A stretch of 64,000 nt of DNA from Callorhinus ursinus (Eukaryota; Chordata; Mammalia; Carnivora; Otariidae). Within the stretch, counting starts at the first letter, position 1; each line of letters starts with the position of its first letter. The stretch spans positions 135,221,376-135,285,375 of the forward strand of contig NW_020312785.1 of the NCBI RefSeq assembly GCF_003265705.1. The letters are read 5' to 3'. Under the pieces are notes generated by a model. The model saw nothing but the letters and a program-made list of their open reading frames with translations. It was not told the origin of the DNA and did no database searches. This document shows, in pieces, positions 34,431-47,884 of the stretch. Position numbers and translations under genes: made by a program.

Positions 34431-35819
34431 ATATATACATATACATATATACATAGAGTTGATTCATAGTAAGTTGTGTGTGTTTAATACAATGTGAGAA
34501 ATAGGGAAGTTTAATTCATTTATATTTGCTGTTATCACTGATTTAAATGTGTAGTAATGTACCAAAATATCCTGGGAAAACATTCCAATACAAAGCACCC
34601 ATAAATGTTTGGTAAAATATATAACATATATTTTCAAGTGGGAATCACAAAGAGGTACCATGTAACAGGTTTGGGAGCAGAGTTTTTCTAAACCCAATTC
34701 ATCCGTACTTTCAAAGTCATTTCCTGATCATAGTTTGTGACCTTCATCCTTATGAGGGCATCAGAATACCACCCTCTATAGACACATGGGCCACAAGTCT
34801 TCAACCCCTTTCACACTCAACCTTGGATTTTCTCGTCAGCTTTGGTATGTGATTTGCCACTCTTTGTTTTGATTAGGCAGTTGAAATATTTCATGTATGT
34901 TAACTACATATCTTAGGGAAAAATTATTTATTCGGCATTCTGTATGTTCAAAGTAGAATAAGAAATCTTCCATATCTGCTCAGTCCTCCATAATAATGAG
35001 ATAAATCATGTGATCTTTACACAGACCAGGCTTGACCCAGTACTTAATGCTATATTGGAATGTAATTAGCAGTTTCTTTGAGCTATTTAAAATTTTTTTA
35101 AGTATTATCATTTCTAATTGACCTCCAAATAAGCAAAAATATTCCTTGAGATTTAGAGATATATTTATATGTAAAATATCTATCATGTATGCTATGCCCA
35201 AATATGATACATGTGAAATAGTATAGGCAATATACAGTTTATTACATATAACGTGCACAAACAATATATATTACCTATAAATATCCATGTATTATATCTA
35301 AGACATATAATATGTTATATGTAAAATAAATTTATTTAAATAATAAATATGATTTGAGCTAATTTTTGTGTGTCATGGAAATATTTAGATTTTTCTTCCT
35401 CTAAAGTATCCAAAAAGACTTCAGGGACATACTTCTATGAATGCCTAAACACTACAGAAAAATATAAAGTCAAAAATGTTCCCACCCCCAAAAAAGTTTT
35501 TTTCAGAATAAAAATAAGATAAAGGAAAACTAAGAGTTCAGAAATAGATTACAAAAAAAAAAAAACAGGAGGAATAAGGAGTCCCTGGCATAGCATGCTA
35601 AAAGACATCTTTTCTCAAAATTATCTCCCCTTTGTAGATCTGGGCCCTAAAATTCCTTTACTGCAAATTCAAGTCTTTGAGTTAAAGTTTCCTGAAACAT
35701 CAAGTAATTCTAAAGATTAAACATCAACTCGTTAAACCATTAACTTCTCAAAGTGAATTCATACAGAAAGCTTTTCAAAGTATACTACTCCTAAGTATGC
35801 TGTTATCAATACGCTCTTT
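34431..35819. other. AT-rich intergenic stretch
   Basis: Very AT-rich sequence with many TATA/ATAT runs and an A-tract at about 35552-35565. No gene or defined repeat is recognised. Confidence 0.4.
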
Positions 35820-36405
35820 AAAAAGTGCTTTGGTCCCTCAAAAAGTTAACCATAGAATCATCATCTAATTCAGCAATTCCACTCCTAGGTATATATCCAA
35901 AAGAAATGAAAATAGGTATCCAAACAGAAACTTGTACACAAATGTTCATAGCAACACTCTTCACAATAAGCAAAAAGTGAAAACCACCGATATGTCCATC
36001 AAGTGAAAAATACATAAGTAAAAGCGTTATATCCAGGCAATAGAATAGTATTCAGCCATAAAAAGAAAGAAAGGACTGCCATATGCTACAACATAGTTGA
36101 ACTTCAAAGACATTATGTTAATAAACGAACGAAGTCAGTCACAAAGCATCACATATCATGTTATATGATCACATTAATATGAAATATGCAGAATAGTAAA
36201 TCCAGAGATAGAAGGCAGATTAGTGGTTGCCAGAGACTGGAGGAGGGGCAGTGGAAAGTGACCACTTCGAGAGTACAGAATTTCTTTCTGGAGTGACAGA
36301 AATATCGTGGAACTAGACAGGGGTGGTGTTTGCACAACCCCATTAATGTGCTAAATGCCACTGAATTGTGTGCTTTGAAATCATAATTATATGTTACATG
36401 AGCAT
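35820..36405 (+). mobile_element. Old LINE-1 3' end fragment
   Basis: Diverged LINE-1 ORF2 end and 3' UTR on the plus strand. It includes 'tcagcaattccactcctaggt', 'atgttcatagcaacactcttc', 'gaatagtattcagccataa' and 'gtggttgccagagactggagg'. It differs clearly from the young LINE-1 at 17.7 kb, so it belongs to an older subfamily. Confidence 0.85.
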
Positions 36406-39014
36406 TTTAAAGACTCGGAACTCCTGCAACAACTCAGATTCGTTTAACTCAGAATTTATCAAATGCCTTGGATCAGAGAGATCTCAGGGCTTTGTAAGTA
36501 TATGTGTGTTTGGGGTCAGGTGCACAGAGAGAGATAACAAGTAAAAAAATCAGTGACAGAGAAAACAAGAAATCCATGGTAAGGGGCCCTTAAATATCAA
36601 GGACGGAGCAGGGGAAAAAGGAAGAAGAAAGATACAGAAAGGAGTGGTAGACTGGTAACTAAAATTCAGTTGCAAAGTAACATGGGTAATGTCATTGAGG
36701 TGAAGACCAGGAGATTTGTACTCACGTGTGTTAGGTGAGTAGACTGTCAGATGGAGATTTGTAGGGAAGATCTGGAAAGAATGCCCTAAGGATCCACAAC
36801 TGTAAGGAGTGATGAACAAAGGATTGGGTGGAGGAACAATCTGAATCGTGGTGTAGGTTCAACAGAGACCTTCGCTGATCCCACAGGAAGGATCCCACCC
36901 TCTGGATCCCACCCATCCAGAGCTGGGTGGCCTGCAAGCTGTCTAGGCCTTGTATGTCTGCACCTGCTAACCACAGGACGCTGGCTGCCAACAGGTGTAA
37001 CCTTGATGGAGGAGGACAACTCCGGCAGGGATTTGTCTGTAGGCCATCAGAAGGAAACAGTCCTGAAGTGGGAATCTGGATGCCACCATACTAGGCCACA
37101 ATGTCCTGAAAAGTGCCCCACGCCCCATAGAGGTGATTCCAAGAAGACCTCGTCCCACATCCATGTATCTAAGGAATATCACCTTCAAGAAATCTACACA
37201 CAAGGATCATTAGTGATTTCCTTCCTATTCCGTTCCATTTTCAATTTGTGGAGAAGAGTTAAAATACAAGGCCATTTCCCAATTGAACATCTTCTATAGT
37301 AGGATAAGCCCACTAATTTTGCATTAATCTTACTCCAAAACGAGTTTTTATGGATTAATTATACTCAAAGTGAGACCATACTGTCTTGCTGATATCTCCA
37401 GATGCTTTCATTAATTTACATCAAATAATGCTGCTTGTTACTTTCTGTCTCTGTCCCTTCCATTGGGCTTCGCCTACCTTCCACGTTGGAATCGATTCAG
37501 GAGAGGAGGGGCCCACTCCAGACCAACTAACCCAGAATCTCTGCAGAAGGAGCACAGCAATTTATCTTTCATAGTTTTTGATCCTTATGTATATAAATGT
37601 TAGAAAGCTCCTATTATAAATTCTCTAATCTACTCTACTTTGAGCCAGGTCACCAAGGAGTCCTGGGCTTCTGGTCCATCACATTGGCCCCACTAACTCT
37701 TCTTTCACTTGATTGCACTTTGGCCAGATGCCAGGAGCTGATGCTGTGGTACATTGTAGGAAACTCCTCTGTACAGCTTGTGTCTGTGTTTGCCATTGAG
37801 ATGATGCTTATGACATTACATCACGTGGTGTTTTTTCTATAAAGACTTAGGGGGAGAAAATTCTGATCTCAGAATCAGATAGCATTGTTCATTTCCTAAG
37901 CAACTAGATAGTTTTAACATTATAAATAGTGTGAATCACCCACCTATAAAGTTTCCTTCTTCTTGGCCAGCAGGAACTTCAAATCAAGTTGTTGGCACAC
38001 TCTAGCAAATATGCATGACTTCATAGTGTGATTTTTGGGTCCTGACTCATCCTTCTACTGGACTTTCCTGACTCATTTTTTCTCATTTATTTGTTATTTT
38101 ATATGGATCTTAATAAGTTGCTTTAAATCCTTTCTGGAACAAGACTGGTATTAATAAATGTATTCCAATTACGAACAAGTAGACAGACATTCGACAAAGC
38201 TAAGATGTCAATGAACCATCTTCACAGCAAACAAGTATCCCCTGCCAGTATATTCTAAATGCTTTTGCACAGATCACTCTGTGAAGTAATTCTAGTAATG
38301 TTGTAACCAATTAACTGGATAGAATTTCAACTTTTGACACCAAGAACTGGTCTGACAACGTTCTGTGACTTGGCACATCAATGGGCATAGTAGAATATAA
38401 TAGGTCCTGTGCATTTCCAAAGAATTATGGAGGAAAGAATTTCAAAAATGTCCTACAATTTTAAATCTCTTTCCTTTACCCTTAATCTTGTTTGCTTATG
38501 CATGCTCAGGAATAAAAATAATATAAAGTTTACAGAACCCCAAGATTCTCTTAAAATATTTCTGGCTCTCTGAGCCTTACACAGAGCAAATTCCCTCTTT
38601 TCATGTAGTTGGGTTACACTTTGCTACCGAATGAGGAAATTCCTAGTTACTGTTGGTTGCCACCAGTGAGTTCACCTGGGGAAAGCAAATTTAAACTGAA
38701 AGTATTTAGAAGCTTGAAGGTAATACACTATAGATGAATTTGCATTTCATGGTAGGCATTAACTATAGGAGTACATTATAATTAATGCTGGATGTTTCCT
38801 AGAACCAGAAATGAGTTTATACTTCTAATGGCTTAGGAATTAATGAATGAATCATGAAATAAGCCCCTTTCCCCTGCTTTTACTGAAGTGATCTTAGGGA
38901 AGATGGAAAAACACAGGCCTCTGCTTCTGATATGAGAAGTTTATGGGAAGGAAAGAGGGAGTCCTGGAAAATCTTTGGGGCTCCTAGAATTAGCCTTCTA
39001 TAGCACTGGTGGGT
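36406..39014. other. Intergenic stretch, no gene recognised
   Basis: Unique-looking sequence. Between about 36850 and 37290 the base composition is richer in G+C and short frames stay open on both strands, but none resembles a known protein. Confidence 0.4.
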
Positions 39015-39252
39015 GACATACTGTACAGCAGTTAAACAGGCTCTCACATTAGGTTGCTTGGCATTAAACCCTGGCTGTAAAATGCATTATTAGGCAACAT
39101 TGGGAAATTCAGCTTATCTCTCTGTGCTTCAGTCTCTCTCTTATCAAGTGGGGATAATAATACTATTTTACAAAGTCGTTTTGAGGATTAAATGAGTTAA
39201 TCTGTAGAAAGCTCCTGGACCTAGGCAATAGTACAAGCTTAATAAATGTTAG
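39015..39252 (+). mobile_element. MIR SINE
   Basis: Diverged MIR in plus orientation with 'gtggggataataatactattt', 'gaggattaaatgagttaatc' and 'acaagcttaataaatgtt' in the right order. Confidence 0.8.
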
Positions 39253-39594
39253 CCTTGATTTTAGATTTACCTGAATTCTTTATAAGGAGATTTCACAGAA
39301 TGTTCAACCCAGGAGAAGTCATTATCACCATAATTGCCACGAGTTCCATCCACAAGGGTAGATGCTAGGGGTCAATATGGTAGGACAAGTTCACAATGGT
39401 CACAATGAACCAGCTTTATGCTTCCTTAAGGAGTTGGGACTTTATCTTAGAGACAAACAAGAATCACTGAAGGGTTGAAATGGGAAGAATGAAATGATCA
39501 GACTTGTTTTTTAGAAGAGATTTTTGTATATAGAGAATTGTTGAAGTGAGTTAGAGAAAAAAACACAAAGTTAAGAGTGGCTTAAACAGGATAG

Positions 39595-39641
<47 letters not shown>

Positions 39642-41210
39642 GGTATATATGTATATTTCTCTCTCTTTCTTCTTTCTTTCTGTAAAGGAAATCCATTTGT
39701 GCCCAGTCCCAGGCTAGAAGCTGATAAGGCAAATTCTCAAATTCTTCCATGACCAACACTCCTCCATCCTGGTACTTCTCCATCCTCAAAAATGTGGCTT
39801 CCACTTCAAGATCCAGGATGTCTATTCAAGATGCAGGCATCATATCTCCATTCCAGACATCAGGAAAGAGAGAAGGTAAAAAAGGGCTGCGCATCCTTTC
39901 TTTAGGAATACTCCCTGGAAGTCACACATGAGACTTCTGCTTGTCTCTCCTTATCTGAGCTTATCATGAGTCTAGAAAAATGTGGTCTTTATTCCAAGTG
40001 GACATACTAATTGAAAATATCTGATTATTAAATAAAAAAGAGAAAGACGATTTTAGGGGACATTATTTGGAACCACTTGGAAGTAGCTATTAGAGAGGTC
40101 AGAAAGTTAGATTTTATAGACCCAGCTTCATGCCAAGGGAAGAGTCAAGGTGTGCCTCAGCTTTCTGGTTTTGATGAAAGGATAGATGGCAGTTTCATTC
40201 ACCAATCTAAGGGAAAACCAGTTTGTAAGGAAGGTCATGAATTCATCTCTGAGCATATTAAGCATGAGATACTTGTGGGACAACCAAATAGAAAATGTAT
40301 TTAAACAGTTGTATTTAAATTTATGGAGCTCAGAAGTTTCCAGCTAATGATGCAGATTCAAGAGTCATCTGTATAGTAACTGGTTAAAGACAAAGGAGTG
40401 AATTAATAGTGTCAGCTCTGCTTTTTTTTTTTTTTTTTCTTTTCTGGTACGGCCTAGAGAGAATGTAGTAAAGGCAATGTCCCAGAGGCACAGGCTGTGA
40501 TGATCCTCATGTGGCCATCCTGAGATCTGAGGTTAGGGATAACTGTATATCCTCATACAAGTTGGAAAGGACCAATATGGAAATAAGAAGCATAGTAGAG
40601 ACAGAACACGTAGAAGAGTGATTCTATGGAGAGTCTGTGGATGAAAGAGAGTTTCTTTACAATGGAATGAGGTGCCACAGGTCACAACAGAAAGTCTGAG
40701 GAGGAGGTCAGACAGGCACAAAGAAAGCACACTGTGGAAGGATATGAGAGGAGAGCTGGTTGGAGATGCCCCCCTTATTATGGGTGGCTGACGATGGAGA
40801 CTGTGTGTCATGGTAGGAGTCCCTGTCCCTGAGTCTCAGAAACTGGCAATTCTTTAAGAAAGGGGTTTTCTCAAATGATTTTCTGGAGAGATGTGGTTTT
40901 TTTGTATAGGTAAACCAGTGTCCTAAGTCCAAGTAGTAGCAGAGGCCTGATAACCCCAGGGCTGTGGTCCTAGACCACAGTCTTAAGCCTGTGCTCAGTG
41001 CCCCAGGGGAAGGCCAAGATGAGGAGTAATTCTGAGATGGAGATCGCCAAAGATGTGGAACCAGAGACTATTTGCAGAGATGGATCCTACCTATCCAGGT
41101 GGTAGAGGCAGAGATTTTCTCAGTTCCTCCATTGCATTAGCAGCAAGCTCCAATGGCTTAGAGGTATGTCCTCAGTAGGTAGCCATCAGTTACTTATGAG
41201 AATTCAATTA
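39253..41210. other. Intergenic stretch with a TG microsatellite
   Basis: (TG)n at 39597-39638 and a T-tract at about 40422-40438. No gene or other defined repeat is recognised. Confidence 0.4.
39597..39638. repeat. (TG)n microsatellite
   Basis: Uninterrupted run of about 42 bases of GT repeats. Confidence 0.97.
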
Positions 41211-41288
41211 GATCAAAGGCTGACAAACCAGAGCCCAAAGGACCAAATTAGGCCCACTGCCTGTCTTTGTAAATGAAACCTCATTGAA

Positions 41289-41504
41289 ACACAGCCACTA
41301 GTTGGGGCACCTGGGCGATGCAGTCGGGTGAGTGTCTGACTTGGTTTCAGCTCAGGTTGTGATCTCAGGGTCATTGGATTAAGCCCTATGTTGGGTTCCA
41401 TGCTCAGCATGGAGTCTGCTTGAGATTCTCTCTCCCTCTCCCTCTGCTCCTCCTACTTATGCTCTCTCTCTCTCTAAAATAAATAAATCTAAAAAAGAAA
41501 GAAA

Positions 41505-41553
<49 letters not shown>

Positions 41554-41689
41554 AGAAAGAAAGAATGAAAGAAAGGAAGGAAGAAAGAAAGAAAGAAAAG
41601 AGAAAAGAAAAGAAAAGAAAAGAAAAGAAAAGAAAAGAAAAAAAGAAAAAGAAAAAGAAAAAAGAAAAGAAAAGAAAACATAGCTACTA
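41289..41689 (+). mobile_element. Can-SINE with 180-bp (GAAA)n tail, nested
   Basis: The SINE body occupies about 41301-41495. Its tail passes into a GAAA/GAAAA microsatellite of about 180 bases ending near 41678. The flanks ACACAGCCACTA (41289-41300) and ACATAGCTACTA (41678-41689) are a 12-base duplication with two changes and mark the insertion point inside the older DNA transposon. Confidence 0.92.
41496..41678. repeat. (GAAA)n / (GAAAA)n microsatellite
   Basis: A purine-only tract that grew from the SINE tail. It starts with GAAA units and later changes to GAAAA units, with GGAA interruptions. Confidence 0.97.
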
Positions 41690-41819
41690 CCATGTTCAGT
41701 ATCATCTCTGGCTAGTTCAGTGCTATCATGACAGAGCTGAGTAGTTGTGACCAAGACTGTATGGCCCCCCACAGTCTAAGGCTCTGTAGTCTTCCTTACA
41801 GAGGAAGTTTGCCAACCCC

Positions 41820-43290
41820 TAATTTGATAATCTGAATAAGGCACTTAATATAATATCTAGCATATATTAAGTGTTAATGAATTATAGATGCTTTTAGTTT
41901 TACTTTTAAAACCAAATCTTTATTGCTAATGTCTTTGTTATTGGCAATTTGATTTTAGATGCTCTGGAAAAATGACCCATCCTTGCTAATTTACATGCTG
42001 TTGGTGGTAAAATTTTCACATCTCTCCGTTTTATCTAAAGGGATGTATATATCATTTCAGCCATAAGGATCTTTATGAGTGTGGATCATGCCTAATTCAG
42101 CCATATGGAAATTATTTTCAACTTAAAAGAATTTAAAACCAACAGATGATTTCATCTCTTCTATATGCAATTATTATGAGAGCTGAAATGTCCTACTTTT
42201 GGATGCCAGGACAAATGAATTCAAAGGATTTTTTTAAATCACTAATGCTGAGTATAAAAAGGGAAGTAAAAGTGAGATTCAATTAAAGTATAATATTAAT
42301 GGTTGTCATATATGAAAATTAAGAATGTGCTAGAATAGCAAAACAAAATAAAATTACATTCATGGATCCTATGGCCCATTTTCCATTTACTCTAAGCACA
42401 TGATTAAAAGATTTCAGCATTTAAACTAAAATGTTGTGACATGGTGCTACACTAAATGTTAACCCAAGTGATGTTTGGTAGAAAAAAAATTTCTTCTGGA
42501 GGATATGGGAAATATACCTATTCAATCTGATTAAATTTATTGGGAATTAACTGTGGAATACGATTCAAGAATAGGGGAATTGGGTTGAAACCTTGTGAAG
42601 AAATACCAAAAAGTGACTTCAACGAAAGGTAGTACTAACACAGCCCCATTACAAGGAGGCTACAGTGTTGAGCTCAGGTAGTGATGGAAAAGCAAATGAC
42701 TCATCAGAAGTCTGGTTGTGTTGTGCTCAATCCCTAGCATCCTGAAGGGGCAGAGAAGTTCATGTCTCATAAAATCTTAGGGATCAGCTGGGGTCTAGTC
42801 AGAAGCAGTCAGAGGATGTTTTCAATGCCTCCTCTCTGGCCCTTATTTGTCTCCTCACAAAGTTCTTTCTTTTTTCCACAACACCAGTGATGTATGATGG
42901 AAATGTTCCAGACCTGCACTACCTGCGTGGTAACACAGGTTCTAGACCCAACGGGTTTCAGATTACCAGTAGAGCAAAGGAGAATGCTAGGGATTTTTTT
43001 CCATAAATGTCATTGACTGATTATTGCCATAGATGTCTCCTAACTATACAGGAGACCCACTAGATTTGACTCACTACACTCTGCACCTCTCACCACCTCC
43101 CATCCTTCAAAATGTACTTATCCTGTGTCCCATTTCTAAAATACTTCCCTTCCACTCACTTATCTGATTACTTATAACTCGGTAAAAGGTAGCCAATAAA
43201 CGAGTAGAAAGTGTCAAGGAATAGTGTCAAGATGATTGTATTCCCTCCAAAGACATTTTTAGTCAGTTTGGTTCAAGGGTAAATATCACA
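41820..43290. other. Intergenic stretch, no feature recognised
   Basis: AT-rich unique-looking sequence without recognisable genes or repeats. Confidence 0.4.
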
Positions 43291-43292
43291 AG

Positions 43293-43845
43293 GTTTTTTT
43301 TTAAATTAAGTTTTTTATTTTAATTCCAGTATAGTTAACATCTAGTGTTATATTAGTTTCAGGTGTACAACATAGTGATTCAACAGCTCTACAAGTTACT
43401 CTGTGCTCATCATGCTAAGTGTACTTTTTTTATTTTTGAGAGAGAGAGGGTGCAAGGGGGGGAGGGGCAGAGAGAGAGGAAGAGAGAGAATCTTAAGCAG
43501 GGTCCACCCCCAGAGTGGAGCCCGACACGGGGCTCAATCTCAACCCTGAGATCATGACCTGAGCCAGAGTCAAGAGTGGAATGCTTAACTGACTGAGCCA
43601 CCCAGGCGCCCCATGGTAAGTGTGCTCTTTATCCCCTTCACTTATTTCACCCATCTCCCCTCCCACCTCCCCTCTGGTAACCATCAGTTTGTTCTCTATA
43701 ATTAAGATTCTGTTTCTTAGTTTCTCTATTTTACCCTTCTCTCTCATATTCTCTCCTCTCGTTATTTTTCCTTTGCTCATTTGTGTTGTTTCTTAAATTT
43801 CACAGATGAGTGAAATCATATGGTATTTGTCTTTCTCTGACAAGT
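43293..43845 (-). mobile_element. LINE-1 3' end (minus), split by a SINE
   Basis: A T-tract at 43294-43302 opens the element. It continues with the reversed LINE-1 3' UTR ('tatagttaacatctagtgtta', 'ttcaggtgtacaacatagtg') and resumes after the SINE with 'gtgctctttatccccttcac' to 'tgaaatcatatggtatttgtc'. It is 5'-truncated just inside the end of ORF2. Confidence 0.85.
43411..43625 (-). mobile_element. Can-SINE (minus) nested in LINE-1
   Basis: The body at 43425-43611 has the GA-rich middle and a head ending 'gagccacccaggcgccc'. The flanks CATGCTAAGTGTAC (43411-43424) and CATGGTAAGTGTGC (43612-43625) are the duplicated LINE-1 target with two differences. Confidence 0.94.
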
Positions 43846-45507
43846 ATGCCAAGAAAAAAGTAAATCCTTCAGATTAAAATGATAAAATTCATTCAGAAAT
43901 TGTGAGAGGTTCTTACAACATTCTATTTGTAAGAACAAATATATTCAGCATGATTCCAATTTTGTTTATGTATGTGTATAATCCTTAGGGGTCCTAATTA
44001 TTGGACATAATGAAAGTGTTACAATTTTATAAAAGTAGGCAAGAGTAGCAGGACAAAATGGACTCTCTAATAAAAGAGATTTTGGAAAATTTGTAAAATG
44101 GAAAGATTTATATAACCCTGGATTTACTTACTTTCCTCAAGTAAAGGCTCATGTCTGTCTATCATGGTAGTGCAATAAAAAAATTGTGTAGCTCCATCTA
44201 CAAACTGTAGTAAGTATATCCCACAAATCTGCCACCAATACTTAATCTTTTCGACCAGCTTTCTGACTAACAGATGAGGAAATCATGGTTTTTTTTTTTT
44301 TTTCAGAGTTTCAGTTTCCTCTTCTCAAATGAAGATGAGACACCTGAATGACCTCCCAATGATTTAGAACTCAGGGGACACACCGTCTGCTGTCACGAGG
44401 CAATTGTGAAAGGAAAAGATGATTGTATCTTTAACAGAGTTACAAAGACTAGAATGTGCTGTCAACCACATGGCACTGATTTGTACCAAGTTATCACATT
44501 TATGTTTTAGAGAGATTGCCATAGTTCAACAAGTCATTGGAAAGAATTGACCCAAATTCCTGAGCTCACTTCTTAGACACATCACCGTTTCCCTTCCAGG
44601 TGGAATTTACAGAACCATCTCAGTCTGACAGTGGAAGGTGACTTCTCCAGCCACCAAGTGCAGCCTGGAGAGAGAGAATGTGTTGTGCTTTTGTAAAAGA
44701 ATAAGAATTTATTCTATCTGGCGTCTTCAAAATCATACTTAATCCCCACTGATGGTTTTGTCTCAGACCCCTTGCCGCTATTTGTTTGCAGTCGTGTTAT
44801 ACTTTTAGTTGTCAATATTCTAAATTCATTTCAAATTTATGGACTTAAAATTTTTTTAATAAAAGTCTTAGGGTTAATGGAAAATTAAATTAACATTTGA
44901 TATATACACATGAAAGGGGTATTTTAAATTTTTTTTAGTATTCAAGGGACACTAATCGTGATGATTAAAATGAAGGCAGGTTTAAAAAAATAAAGGCAGG
45001 CTTTGGTAAACAATATTAACAGAGAAATAAATTTTGATATAAGTTGCTGCCTTAATTAGATTGAGGTGACATAATAAAAGATAGAAGTGCAATAAAATAG
45101 TTCTAAACTGCCATCAAAAGAAAGATGAAAAGGAAAAGTTATATAGGTGGGGGAAATAGAAAATAATTATGTCAAAAAAGTGAAGTACACATAATCTGGC
45201 AAATCATGGGCCAAATTTTTCTATCATTTAAATTAAACTTGTTTATGCTGACCCACACTTGAAAGAGTAATCTACCCTTCAGCCTCCCACCCCATTCCGA
45301 GGAAACTTAGGGAAACAACGTGTTATAATGAGCCCAGAATTCAGGAGAAGAGAGCCCACTCTCACCTGAGTTAACCTGAATTGTCAAAAGATATTTCTCT
45401 TATAGGAGGTGGGCCCTCAGCAGCTCAGGTGAGATTCATAAACCAGATACTTGTTTGTCCAATCATAAAGCAAAAGATCTTCTACGAGTAAGAGGTGAAA
45501 AAGGCAT
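43846..45507. other. Intergenic stretch
   Basis: AT-rich sequence with a T-tract at about 44289-44303, which is followed by a MIR-like scrap ('cagtttcctcttctcaaatga'). Nothing else is recognised. Confidence 0.4.
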
Positions 45508-45887
45508 TTTTATGGGCTGAACAATGTCCCCCCCAAATTTGTATGTTGAAGCCCTAGCCCCCAGTATCTCAGAATGTGACTGTGTTTGGAGATGGGGTCT
45601 TTAAAGAGGTGATTACAGTTCAATGAGGGTCATGAGGGTCCTAATCCAATACGACTGGTGTCCTTAGAAGATTAGGACACAGACACACAGAGGTAAGACC
45701 GTTTGAAGAGACAGGGACAAGATGGCCACCAACAAGCCAAGGAGAGGGCCTCAGAGGAAACCAAACCTGCCAACACCTTGATCTTGAACTTCCAGCCTCC
45801 AGACTGTGAGAAAATAAATTTCTGCTGTTTAAGGCACCCAGTCTGTGGTACTTTGTTATGGCAGCCTTGGCAAACTAATATGGGCAC
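45503..45887 (+). mobile_element. Solo MLT1-like LTR (ERVL-MaLR), plus strand
   Basis: 45508-45882 follows the MLT1-type LTR throughout. The phrases are 'tgttgaagccctagccccc', 'gtgactgtgtttggagatgg', 'aatccaatacgactggtgtcc', 'cttgaacttccagcctccag', the polyadenylation word AATAAA in 'gagaaaataaatttctgctg', and 'ggtactttgttatggcagcc'. GGCAT and GGCAC on the two sides may be the 5-base duplication. It is non-coding and ancient, and is the mirror orientation of the copy at 3.4-3.8 kb. Confidence 0.85.
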
Positions 45888-47880
45888 CTTTTCCCAAAAT
45901 TTCTAAATCCAGTTGGTTCCTAGGTCAAATCACACATGGGAGAGTGGTTAAAATATGTCCTCGTTACTATGGAAAGAAGAAATATCATCAACCCATGATC
46001 TGACTTCTATAGGTCTCCTGGGGCTGATCACAAGACTTTCTCATTCCAGTTATAAACACAAGACCTTCCGCAGCCCAGATCTGAAGCAGCTTGCTCACTT
46101 TTCTGCTTTTAAAATGTCTAGCAAATGGAACTACTAAGTACTTAATAACAGATGGTGAACAGGAGAAGTAGAATAAAAGAAAAAGCTACCTCCCAGTGGC
46201 ATGGTTATCAAGACCTTTCTCCCAGATGGGGTCGTAGCAGAGGAACTACTCCAGAGAAGCAAGTGAGGAGAACTTTAAAATGTGAGCTCTATGAAACAAT
46301 CAACCTCACTTCCCAGCACTGGTGTCTTTGTCAAACAACAGGAACACCAGAATCGCCCTAATGCAACGGAACAATGACCTATTTATTCTGATATCCTGTC
46401 TCCTACTGAGATTTATGCCAGGTTCTTTTGAGGAAGGGCTAAACACCACATAAGCACCCTATTGTGTACCACTTGATGGAGTATGGAGTGGGGGCACTTT
46501 GGAGAGGATGGGAAGGGTGGTTTTCTTCCTGAAGCATGTGGGATGTATAAACAATATCCAATCATTTGTCCTCAATTTGGATTCCTAGGGACCTTGGTTA
46601 GCAGCACTTCTGAGCTGCAAAAAAAATATGCTATGAATGGTGACAACTCACTATGTGCTTTACTATTTTCATCCACCTTTTGGTTTCTCAGTGCCTTGCC
46701 TTCCCAAGCTGATCACACTGCTCCCTAAGCCAATCACACGACCACCTTTTCTTTTTATTTTGACCTTGGGTAGATGTTATATATTCAATTTTCCATGCTT
46801 GTATGTGGAATACTAGTAATTTCTAGTAGTCCATATTGATTAAACCTATTAAAAATTTATGATCTCTAAGTTTACCTGGAGAATCAAGACATTTGCCCTA
46901 TTTATCTCCACTTGATATTTACTTTTCTGCACAGCTGTTTAAAAAAAGCCGTTTTCACTCTGGAATGATTTGAAAACCTCAAATGCAACCGTGCATTTCC
47001 CACCACTTGCATTTTTTTTGGTTAGAATCTAATGTTGGCTCAATGAATGTTTTTATTACATAATATTTTATATCTATCCATGAGGTTTCAAACCACACCA
47101 ACAATATTCATTTCTTACCTAAGTAGCCGTACATTCTTACAAAAAGAAATTTAAAAGTCTCAGAACATGTTCTCATTATATCTGGGTCCCTGATTCTGTC
47201 CATTGTTTATAGCACTAGTGATGTGAAGCTATCAAACTATACAACTTGAAACTTTTTACATGGTTAAGAGATACAAGAAGATGGATAAAAAAATCACATG
47301 AAAAATTATATCAAAGCAATTTTCTCTGAAAGGAATGCCCTCACTGACGTGGCAAAAGGGTTCACATGGGAAAATGCTCCATTAGAAGCTCTGGCAAGCG
47401 GGGCATATTCAGAGTGCTCTGTAGAGCAGCCTCAGGAGTGGATGAAAAATCAGCAGAGGATAAAGGGGCAAGAGCTGTTCTTATTTCATTTCAGCCTTCA
47501 CTGATTCTGGCCAATCTCCCATTGTTTGGTTCTATAAGTTTGTAAAAAACAAATTTTTATTATTTTCATTTTATGAGAGTAATTTTATCAAACTCAGTGC
47601 ATACACTGATTAAAAATGCATAAAATAAGAAACAGTATATATAACCTGAAGTTTAAAATAGCACAAGCAACTTAGGGAAATATCTGGAAAGAAAATCATA
47701 CATGAGATAAACAAGAAAGGGAAAAGACCAACAGGGTATCCTATTTGACTGAATCATTCATGCTGGAATCAACAGTGCTGGCCCCAGCGTACTTTGCAGA
47801 AATGGTGAAGTAGAGTTTCTATTTAGTGATGTAGGGGAAGAAAAATCTCTTTTCCTCTACAGGGGAGGAATAATTTTCCT
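45888..47880. other. Intergenic stretch, no feature recognised
   Basis: Unique-looking sequence with short chance frames only. Confidence 0.4.
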
Positions 47881-47884
47881 CTAC

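Larger units (their letters stand above)
41214..41819 (-). mobile_element. hAT/Charlie-like element split by a SINE
   Basis: 41214-41300 and about 41681-41819 are the two halves of one reversed copy of the same family as 7869-8083. The first half has 'ggctgacaaaccagagccc' and 'cactgcctgtctttgtaaatg'. The second half ends in 'tacagaggaagtttgccaac'. The interruption is exactly the SINE plus its GAAA tail. Confidence 0.7.

Noticed and set aside
41404..41772. Frames rich in S, F and L on the minus strand
   Set aside because: They arise from the GAAA microsatellite and the SINE tail.
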